DNA of 5,356 nucleotides, taken from the NCBI GenBank assembly GCA_005877365.1, contig VBPP01000201.1, positions 1 through 5,356 of the forward strand. The letters are read 5' to 3'. Shown here piece after piece: positions 1-5,082 of the stretch; the stretch's first letter is position 1; each line of letters begins with the position of its first letter. Position numbers and translations under genes: made by a program. The notes below the pieces were generated by a model, which searched no databases, was not told the origin of the DNA, and worked only from the letters and a program-made list of their open reading frames with translations. The DNA is from Nitrososphaerota archaeon (lineage in GTDB: Archaea > Thermoproteota > Nitrososphaeria > Nitrososphaerales > Gagatemarchaeaceae).

Positions 1-116
1 AGAGTTGCACTGATCGCGAAACGTATTCTTGGCAGGTCGGCTTTACTTATCTCTTATAGGGAAGTCATAAAGACTTTACCGAATGGACCCCTTTCTCTAA
101 CTCGAGTCGAAATGGC
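1..116. other. Upstream edge; possible 3' end of a preceding gene
   Basis: No gene can be assigned here. The plus-strand frame beginning at base 1 stays open to a TAA at 133-135. It would end in the residues SLTRVEMAWLWPR and overlap the next gene's TTG start by 19 bases, so it could be the tail of an upstream gene cut by the window edge, but its third-position composition is not coding-like. A second frame closes at 57-59. The AT-rich stretch 42-59 contains TACTTAT (44-50) and TTATAG (54-59), possible TATA elements that would give a leader of roughly 35-45 nt before base 117. The two readings, gene tail or promoter region, cannot be separated from the sequence alone. Confidence 0.25.
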
Positions 117-1418
117 TTGGTTGTGGCCTCGATAAGCGGAATCCGGGGAATCCTGAATCAGGACTTCGTTTTGGTCGACCTGGTCGGGTGGGTGAGGAAT
201 TTCGCTTCCCTAACGAAGTCTGGCGAGGTCCTTCTCGCGAGAGATACCCGCCGCACCGGGGACGTCATCAGGCGGAGCGTAGTTGGCAGACTCCTCGCCA
301 GCGGGTCCGACGTAACAGACTACGGGGTGATCTCGACACCCGCCCTCTTCAGGGAAAGTCTGAGATTAGGGAAACCGGCCGTGATGATCACCGCGTCGCA
401 CAACGAGCCGGAATGGAACGGAATAAAGTTCATAGTGAACGGGAGAATGATTGACGAAGGGCAGCTCTCCTACATCTTTAGTGGCGACGGCAGCGGCCAT
501 GACCCTGGCGAGCGGATGGTTAGACCCAGGTCCCACTCCAGATACGATGACGACCTGCTCGACAGGTTCGGCGAACGAAGCGCTGAGGGCGTCAAGGTAG
601 CCCTCGACCTCGGCGGCGGCGCCGCGATAGTGCACGCGCCCTCGATCCTTGCGAGGTTGGGCTGCGAGGTCACCTCGCTCAATGATACGCTGGGAGTCTT
701 CAACCGAACGATCGACCCGGTCTCCGACCCTCTCACCCTCCTCCAGAAGGTCGTGAACAGGAAGGAATGCGACATCGGCCTCGCATTCGACTGTGACGGC
801 GACAGGCTCGTCATACTCGATTCCGAGGGGAGGAAGAGAAGCGGCGACTTCATGCTCACCCTCGCGTTGGCTCAGATTCTTCCGACGTTGAAGGCCAAGA
901 AGGTGGTCGTCTCGGTCGACACGACGCAGGCTGTCGACGAGCTGGTGGAGGGCTTCGGCGGCAAGGTCTCGAGGTCGAAGGTGGGGGAGGCTAACGTAAT
1001 CCAATCGTTGGCCGTAGTGGGATCAACGCTGGGAGGGGAAGGGAGCAGCGGAGGGCTCATAGACACCTCGTTCAACTATTGCAGGGACTCGATGCTCGCG
1101 GCGATGACCATAATCAAGGCGCTGGCCCGGAAGGGTTCGAGGGCCTACGACGAGGTGAAGAGCTACCACCAGACGAGGACAGCCTTGAAGGCCCCGCGCA
1201 AGAAGGCCCTCGCTGGGATCAAGAGACTGCAGAAGAAGTACCCGGAGGCGGAGACGGTCGATGGCGTCAAGATATGGCTCTCCCGCAGGTCCTGGGTGCT
1301 CCTCAGGCCGTCCGGGACGGAGGACTCGATCAGAATCTCGGCAGAGGCAACCTCCGAGAAGGAATCGCAAGATATTGTAAAATCGTTCTCGAAGAAGCTC
1401 CAGGAGCTGAGCCGCTAG
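117..1418 (+). CDS. Divergent GlmM-family phosphohexomutase (phosphoglucosamine/phosphomannomutase paralogue)
   Basis: This 433-residue cytoplasmic alpha-D-phosphohexomutase should move phosphate between C6 and C1 of a sugar phosphate through a phosphoserine. All four family loops are visible in order: the N-terminal SGIRG (7-11) with RDTRRTG (42-48), the catalytic TASHN with Ser94 (92-96), the Mg2+ loop DCDGDR (225-230), a sugar-recognition loop GGEGSSGG (306-313), and the phosphate-binding RPSGTE (397-402). The TTG at 117 is chosen because SGIRG follows after the short lead usual for the family and the in-frame sequence upstream offers no ATG, GTG or TTG; GTG at 123 is the alternative. The sugar loop differs from the GEENGG of the second copy in this window, and RPSGTED replaces RPSGTEP, so its substrate may differ from glucosamine-6-phosphate. 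thiL begins within two bases of its stop, suggesting co-transcription. The superfamily is certain; the exact substrate is not. Confidence 0.93.
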   Translation: MVVASISGIRGILNQDFVLVDLVGWVRNFASLTKSGEVLLARDTRRTGDVIRRSVVGRLLASGSDVTDYGVISTPALFRESLRLGKPAVMITASHNEPEWNGIKFIVNGRMIDEGQLSYIFSGDGSGHDPGERMVRPRSHSRYDDDLLDRFGERSAEGVKVALDLGGGAAIVHAPSILARLGCEVTSLNDTLGVFNRTIDPVSDPLTLLQKVVNRKECDIGLAFDCDGDRLVILDSEGRKRSGDFMLTLALAQILPTLKAKKVVVSVDTTQAVDELVEGFGGKVSRSKVGEANVIQSLAVVGSTLGGEGSSGGLIDTSFNYCRDSMLAAMTIIKALARKGSRAYDEVKSYHQTRTALKAPRKKALAGIKRLQKKYPEAETVDGVKIWLSRRSWVLLRPSGTEDSIRISAEATSEKESQDIVKSFSKKLQELSR

Positions 1419-1419
1419 C

Positions 1420-2376
1420 ACGCCGAACGAGCTCGAAGTAATCGAGATAATCAAGAGGCGGCTCGGCAGGCTTCCGCCAGGCTACTCGGCGATCGGGGAC
1501 GATGTCGCCGTCACCCCCGTGAAGGGAGAGAAGTTGGTGGTGAAGTCCGATATGCTGGTGGGAAAGACGGACGTTCCAAAGGGAATGACGTACCGGCAGG
1601 CCGCCCGGAAGGCGGTCGCATCGTGTGTTAGTGATTTCGCCGCGAAGGGAGTCGCGCCAGACTCCTTCCTAATCTCCCTGGGTCTACCGAGGGGGACCTC
1701 GGAGAGGGAGGTGACGGGCCTCGCGGAGGGCTTCGCCGACGCGGCGCGCCAATGGAAGGTCAGGCTCGTGGGAGGAGACACGAACGAGGCAGACGACCTT
1801 GTCATAGACTGCACGATGCTCGGGTTCGGTGCGGCTATCACTCCCAGGGGTGGGGCGAAGGCCGGAGAACTAGTCCTTACCACTGGTGAATTCGGTTTGT
1901 CGTCTGCAGGGTTGAAGATCCTGCTCGAGGGGGCGAAGGCTGAGCCCGGGTTCAGGGAGGTCGCGGTTGGGAGGGTGTTGAAGCCCGCCCCGAGGCTTGA
2001 GCTCGGAGTCACAATCTCGAGGTACCTGACAGCCTCGGTCGATTCGAGCGATGGTTTGGCGACCTGCCTGCACTCCATCGCCAGGATGGGTGGGGTGGGA
2101 ATAACACTCAATCGCTTACCCCTCGCGAAGGGGGTGGAGAGTTTTGCGCGGATGAACGGCTACTCTGCGGAGGAGCTTGTCCTGTACGGCGGGGAGGAGT
2201 ACGAGATTGTCGGTTCGATGGGGGAGAAGGCATTCTCGAAGGCGGCACGGGCGGCCCGCTCCCTGGGGGAAGAGCTTCTTATGATCGGGGAGACGACGAA
2301 GGGAGAAGGTGTCCGTCTGACGACCGGGGGCGGGGAGAGACAGGTTGAGGACCGCGGATGGGTGCACCTAAGCTGA
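1420..2376 (+). CDS. thiL: Thiamine-monophosphate kinase ThiL
   Basis: ThiL phosphorylates thiamine monophosphate with ATP to the cofactor thiamine diphosphate; it has the AIR-synthase/PurM-like fold. Numbering from base 1420, visible motifs are IGDD (25-28, Mg2+), KSDMLV (42-47), VSDFAAKG (70-77), GGDT (118-121), TTGEFGLSSAGL (154-165), SVDSSDG (206-212), GGEEYE (257-262) and a C-terminal GWVHL. The conserved N-terminus, including IGDD, lies upstream of the first normal start codon in this frame (GTG at 1519). The frame is open back to a TGA at 1408-1410 with no ATG, GTG or TTG. The ACG at 1420, just after the upstream TAG and 13 nt after AGGAG (1402-1406), gives a natural family N-terminus (PNELEVIEIIKRRLG) and 318 residues, normal for ThiL. 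From 1519 the protein would be 285 residues and lack the Mg2+-binding GDD. The start codon is therefore uncertain; the function is not. Confidence 0.92.
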   Translation, partial: TPNELEVIEIIKRRLGRLPPGYSAIGDDVAVTPVKGEKLVVKSDMLVGKTDVPKGMTYRQAARKAVASCVSDFAAKGVAPDSFLISLGLPRGTSEREVTGLAEGFADAARQWKVRLVGGDTNEADDLVIDCTMLGFGAAITPRGGAKAGELVLTTGEFGLSSAGLKILLEGAKAEPGFREVAVGRVLKPAPRLELGVTISRYLTASVDSSDGLATCLHSIARMGGVGITLNRLPLAKGVESFARMNGYSAEELVLYGGEEYEIVGSMGEKAFSKAARAARSLGEELLMIGETTKGEGVRLTTGGGERQVEDRGWVHLS

Positions 2377-3738
2377 AGCTGCTTTCACGATCTTGAGGAA
2401 TTTCTTCAGTATGGACTCGGCCTTCTCCCTCGTCTCCGCTTCTGCAAAGACCCTCATGATGGGCTCCGTCCCGCTGGGTCGAATGAGCACCCACGAGCGC
2501 TCGTCGAGCCAGAACTTCAGCCCGTCCACCTTCTCCACCCTGCCACGGGTGTCTCGCTCGACCTTCTTCATTACCAGGTCGACCTTCCCGGGGTCGACCT
2601 CGACCTTGGCCTTCGTCTGGTGAAATCGTGGAATCCAGTAGGAGACAGCTCGTGAGAAGGACATTCCTCTCGCCGCGAGGCATTCCAGCATCAGAGCCGT
2701 GGTCATCGCGCCGTCTCGGACCGATATGTGCGGGGGGTAGATGCAACCTCCGTTCTCCTCAAAGCCGAAGGTTGCGTTTCTTTCGATTATCGTCCTCGAG
2801 ACGTCGACGCTGCCTACCCTCGTCCTGAAGACCCTCGCGTTTCTCTTCTTCGCAATCGCCTCCGCGGCTTGGGTCGAGCTCACTGGTGTGACTAGCACCC
2901 CGCCGGGGGCTCGCTCAAGAACGTAGTCAGCCAGCAGGCAGCCCGACTGGTCACCCCAGAGGATGCTTCCCTGCTCGTCGCAGAAGATCGCGCGGTCCCC
3001 GTCCCCGTCGTACGCAACTCCCAAGTCTGCGCCTATCGACTTGACTACCGCGGAGAGGTCCGCCAAGGTCTCCGGAGTTGGTTCCGGTCCCCTCCCCGGG
3101 AAGTTTCCGTCTAGGACTGAGTTCAGGGTTATCAGCTTGCAGCCCATCGACTCGACCAGGTAAGGGGCGGCGACGCACTGGGCACCGTTGCCCAGGTCCA
3201 TGACCACGGAGAAATTGCGCTTCGCGATGAGTTTTGTGTTGACCTTCGAGAGGACGCCGTCGATGTAGTTCTTCACCACGGAGGGTTCCTCCCTGGCCAC
3301 CCCGACCGCCCTCCAGTCCGCCCTGGTCTCGGCGTCGTCGTAGAAGATTTTCTCGATTCTCTGTTCGTCCAGCCTAGGTATCTCCACACCATCTCGCCCC
3401 ACCACCTTGAGGCCGTTGTACTCTGGCGGGTTGTGGGAGGCGGTGATCATCACCCCACCCCTGAACCCCTGCGTCTTCACCGCATACTGCATCGCGGGGG
3501 TAGGAACCACCCCCGCCGCCTCGCCGACGTTTCTGCCTGAACTCATCAGACCAGACACGGTCGCATAGGAGAGGGCGTTACTCGAGAGTCGTCCGTCCCG
3601 CCCGACGAGGAGGTCGCCGTCGCCAAAGTAGGTGCCGATCGCCTCACTCAGCTTTATGACAAAATCGAGGTCGTGGGATATCCCAGGTTGAAAGCGGACG
3701 CCGTTCGTGCCGAAGAGCCTCTCCTGGGGAGACGGCAA
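2368..3738 (-). CDS. glmM: Phosphoglucosamine mutase GlmM (archaeal type)
   Basis: This 456-residue enzyme is predicted to convert glucosamine-6-phosphate to glucosamine-1-phosphate, the step before UDP-GlcNAc; archaeal members often also accept glucose or mannose phosphates. It has the full motif set: FGTNGVR (9-15), GRDGR (46-50), catalytic TASHN with Ser101 (99-103), Mg2+ loop DGDGDR (244-249), sugar loop FEENGG (326-331) followed by RDGA (341-344), and RPSGTEP (420-426). The start is TTG at 3738-3736. It places FGTNG at the usual distance from the N-terminus and sits 27 bases from the centre of a TATA-like box (3761-3769, minus strand), as expected for a leaderless archaeal transcript. 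Its stop lies inside the 3' end of thiL, so the two genes converge with a 9-bp overlap. It is more canonical than the paralogue at 117-1418. Confidence 0.96.
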   Translation of the reverse strand: MPSPQERLFGTNGVRFQPGISHDLDFVIKLSEAIGTYFGDGDLLVGRDGRLSSNALSYATVSGLMSSGRNVGEAAGVVPTPAMQYAVKTQGFRGGVMITASHNPPEYNGLKVVGRDGVEIPRLDEQRIEKIFYDDAETRADWRAVGVAREEPSVVKNYIDGVLSKVNTKLIAKRNFSVVMDLGNGAQCVAAPYLVESMGCKLITLNSVLDGNFPGRGPEPTPETLADLSAVVKSIGADLGVAYDGDGDRAIFCDEQGSILWGDQSGCLLADYVLERAPGGVLVTPVSSTQAAEAIAKKRNARVFRTRVGSVDVSRTIIERNATFGFEENGGCIYPPHISVRDGAMTTALMLECLAARGMSFSRAVSYWIPRFHQTKAKVEVDPGKVDLVMKKVERDTRGRVEKVDGLKFWLDERSWVLIRPSGTEPIMRVFAEAETREKAESILKKFLKIVKAASA

Positions 3739-3753
3739 GAACCTGCGATTTCT

Positions 3754-3760
3754 CTATAAC
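3754..3760 (+). promoter_or_regulatory. TATA-like box for the 52-codon ORF
   Basis: CTATAAC on the plus strand is centred about 30 bases upstream of the TTG at 3787, which would place transcription start within a few bases of that codon. It abuts the minus-strand TATA of glmM, so one 16-bp AT-rich block could serve both directions. The AT-rich run next to it (3761-3769) could also act as the plus-strand box. Confidence 0.35.
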
Positions 3761-3776
3761 AAATTAAAACCCTTCG
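3761..3776 (-). promoter_or_regulatory. TATA/BRE-like promoter of glmM
   Basis: Read on the minus strand this is CGAAGGG followed by TTTTAATTT. The AT-rich core is centred 27 bases upstream of the TTG start of glmM, the usual TATA-to-start distance for an archaeal leaderless mRNA. The purine-rich CGAAGGG is in the BRE position. Confidence 0.55.
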
Positions 3777-3786
3777 AAATTATTTT

Positions 3787-3945
3787 TTGCAGACCGGCGA
3801 AGACCTGCGTCAGCCCTTCCTCAGGGCGATTCTCGTTGCGAATGCTGCGAGAATTCTAAAGGAAGCTGCAAATATTGCAAGGTGTGCAGGTCTAGTTGTT
3901 GGGTACCTAGTGGAACCAGTCATCCTGATTTACGGACGCAATTAG
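3787..3945 (+). CDS. Small hypothetical protein, 52 residues
   Basis: The frame starts at TTG (3787) and ends at TAG (3943-3945). I do not recognise the family. The translation reads as a protein: an acidic/polar N-terminus (MQTGEDLRQ), an alanine-rich and probably helical middle with spaced Arg/Lys (FLRAILVANAARILKEAANI), then one Cys (33) in a hydrophobic stretch of about 17 residues (33-49) ending in YGRN. This suggests a small membrane-associated peptide. Early codons are GC-rich at the third position like the neighbouring genes; later ones are less so. Support comes from the TATA-like box 30 bases upstream and the tRNA-type promoter beginning just after the stop. Against it are its length, the lack of known relatives, and a competing open frame without a start codon over the same bases. 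It could be non-coding spacer. Confidence 0.42.
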   Translation: MQTGEDLRQPFLRAILVANAARILKEAANIARCAGLVVGYLVEPVILIYGRN

Positions 3946-3953
3946 ATTGAGCT

Positions 3954-3965
3954 GCAAATACTTAT
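3954..3965 (+). promoter_or_regulatory. Archaeal promoter of the tRNA-like gene
   Basis: GCAAA (3954-3958, BRE-like) followed by TACTTAT (3959-3965, TATA-like) is centred about 30 bases upstream of the tRNA 5' end at 3992. That predicts transcription starting near 3987 with a leader of a few bases, typical of archaeal tRNA genes. It supports a transcribed gene at 3992. Confidence 0.55.
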
Positions 3966-3991
3966 GTTGCATTGGAGGAGGGCAGCTCGAT

Positions 3992-4133
3992 GGGCTCGTA
4001 GCGCAGATCCCTCGGAGCGAAGCACGGATAGCGCGGCAGACCGTAGGGGGTCGTACCTTCTATCCTCTGTCGGGGAAAGCTGTAGAGAGTCTCAGACTCG
4101 CAAAGGTCGTGGGTTCAAATCCCACCGGGCCCG
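3992..4133 (+). tRNA. tRNA-like gene with about 65 nt of extra internal sequence; isotype not assignable
   Basis: The ends are those of a complete tRNA. The acceptor strands GGGCTCG (3992-3998) and CGGGCCC (4126-4132) pair over 7 positions with one U-G, followed by discriminator G (4133). The T arm GTGGG/CCCAC closes a TTCAAAT loop (4109-4125), preceded by a normal variable segment AGGTC (4104-4108). TA at 3999-4000 matches positions 8-9, and GCGC (4001-4004) can pair with GCGC (4031-4034) as D stem. No CCA is encoded. The total is 142 nt against about 75 expected. The excess lies in the D loop (26 nt) and between 4041 and 4103. The likeliest anticodon stem is GCAGA (4036-4040) with TCTGT (4066-4070), but no U33 or anticodon then fits. 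Several archaeal introns, or an interrupted pseudogene, are both possible. The body resembles archaeal tRNAs with a GGGCCCG acceptor, such as tRNA-Arg, but this is a weak inference. Confidence 0.62.
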
Positions 4134-4152
4134 CTATCATTGATACTGGGTC

Positions 4153-4169
4153 CTGTTTTTCAGAAACAG
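4153..4169. terminator. Possible terminator between tRNA-like gene and convergent gene
   Basis: CTGTTT (4153-4158) and AAACAG (4164-4169) form a 6-bp stem with a 5-nt loop, and a run of five T occupies 4156-4160. The site lies 20 nt after the tRNA 3' end and 13 bp from the stop codon of the convergent gene. The T run alone could end the tRNA transcript in an archaeon. The hairpin is weak. Confidence 0.35.
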
Positions 4170-4181
4170 CATGGGATGCTA

Positions 4182-4730
4182 CTACCCTCTTGAAACATCT
4201 AAGCGATGGGCTTCTGACGCTCCACGCGGCTTGGCTTTCTGCGCCGAGAGTCGATGAATTCTGCTGTTGTCCCATGAAGATATCTTTGTCGGTGTGATTT
4301 CGATATAGGCCCTCTTTTCATACTTCCTTTCCTGGACCCACCATGTTGGCATCTCAGACGCCCTCCATTGCTGCTCTTTGTACTTCATCCCCATGATCTT
4401 CTCTATCCTGTCGATGAGCTTCTGTTCCGTCACCACTCCGCTTCTTCCCCAAATGACTACGCCTCGCAACTCGAGGTATCTCCTCCCCTCGTCCAGAGCA
4501 CAGCAAGCCTTGCCCGCCTTGGCTAACCTCGTCTTCATTTTGTAATCCTGCGTCCTGAGATACAGCTTCTTGTCTAGGACGCAGAACCATACGGGTGTGA
4601 CGTGCGGGTAGCCGTTCTCCATCGGGAAAGCGACGTAGAGCTTCTCCTTCGAGTCCACGAATCGCCAGACCTCGTCCTTGGGAATCGCCGTATACTGTCT
4701 GTTGGCCCGCCTGTATTCAAGCGCCGTCAG
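4182..4730 (-). CDS. Pyridoxamine 5'-phosphate oxidase-like split-barrel flavin/F420-binding protein; 5' end unclear
   Basis: A small FMN- or F420-binding split-barrel protein, probably cytoplasmic; members bind flavin, F420 or heme and usually act on small molecules, and no substrate can be read here. Numbering from the GTG at 4658: ENGYPHVTPVWF (14-25) is the family signature on the first strands, followed by LYLRT (32-36), the cofactor-phosphate region KMKTR (40-44) with KACCALDEG (50-58), LRGVVIWG (64-71), and the late strand ITPTKISSWDNS (121-132). The frame continues upstream of 4658 as IPKDEVWRF, which aligns with the first helix of the family, so the GTG gives a truncated protein. The only upstream start-like codon before TGA (4739-4737) is CTG at 4730, giving 182 residues. 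An ATG at 4740-4738 is one base out of frame. About 23 residues after the usual family end form a basic tail. The family is secure; the start is not. Confidence 0.85.
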   Translation of the reverse strand: MTALEYRRANRQYTAIPKDEVWRFVDSKEKLYVAFPMENGYPHVTPVWFCVLDKKLYLRTQDYKMKTRLAKAGKACCALDEGRRYLELRGVVIWGRSGVVTEQKLIDRIEKIMGMKYKEQQWRASEMPTWWVQERKYEKRAYIEITPTKISSWDNSRIHRLSAQKAKPRGASEAHRLDVSRG

Positions 4731-4740
4731 GTCGGTTCAT

Positions 4741-5050
4741 CCCTCGTTTCTACCGGGCCTTCTGTCCGCATCAGGTCCTACTCCTGTCGTGGGTGGCCAT
4801 TTCTGTCGGGCTCAGGTGCGAACAAAGTGGGTTATCTTCTTGGCTATAGGGCCGGGAAGGGCAGGATTTCTCCTTTAACTTCTTGCTTCGCTAGCAGGAA
4901 ACCCGATACCCGGGCGCAAACGTGACAACTGGACCTTGTTTGTGTTCGATGCTTTCATCAAAGTGTGATAACCCTGTCCACCTCGGAGACTTCAGTGCGA
5001 TAGTCGTACTTCTTTGCCAATATAACATCTGCTTTGAAAGAGTTAACCGT
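4741..5050. other. Intergenic stretch with no supported gene
   Basis: About 310 bases separate the split-barrel gene from the right-hand frame. Open frames here are short or are antisense continuations of the neighbouring genes. Two AT-rich spots on the minus strand, around 4844-4850 (CCTATAG) and 4872-4879 (AGTTAAAG), could be TATA elements for the leftward gene with a leader of roughly 80-110 nt; neither is strong. I see no tRNA, repeat array, C/D-box pair or convincing terminator. Confidence 0.4.
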
Positions 5051-5058
5051 AAGTATTT
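5051..5058 (+). promoter_or_regulatory. Possible TATA box of the right-edge gene
   Basis: AAGTATTT is centred about 28 bases upstream of the TTG at 5083, the only start codon available to the frame that runs off the window. The spacing matches the leaderless arrangement proposed for glmM. The match to TATA is modest. Confidence 0.3.
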
Positions 5059-5082
5059 CGCCAGATCCAATGTCTCTCGAAA

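Noticed and set aside
366..1004. 212-residue minus-strand frame inside the first mutase gene
   Set aside because: It is antisense to a gene with all family motifs and shows no domain of its own; long antisense frames are expected in GC-rich coding DNA. The same applies to 470-859, 1023-1454, 1482-2111 and the shorter frames over 2279-3178.
3768..3945. Cysteine-rich frame (CxCC, x6, CxxCxxC, x3, C) across the gap after glmM
   Set aside because: The frame is open from 3768 and its zinc-finger-like Cys spacing is eye-catching, but it has no ATG, GTG or TTG before the Cys cluster. It is the shifted reading of the 52-codon ORF, which has a start codon and a promoter at the right distance.
4100..4133. 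tRNA 3' end as a scar of an integrated element (att site)
   Set aside because: The T arm and acceptor are exactly what integrases target, and base composition changes nearby, but there is no integrase gene, no direct repeat of this end in the window, and the 5' half of the tRNA is still in place.
3947..4297. 116-residue plus-strand frame covering the tRNA region
   Set aside because: It runs straight through the tRNA-like gene and into the antisense of the split-barrel gene; its translation shows no recognisable feature.
4958..4975. C-box-like TTTGATGAAAG on the minus strand, as for a C/D sRNA
   Set aside because: The motif lacks the usual purine at the first position and I found no D box (CTGA) at suitable spacing.
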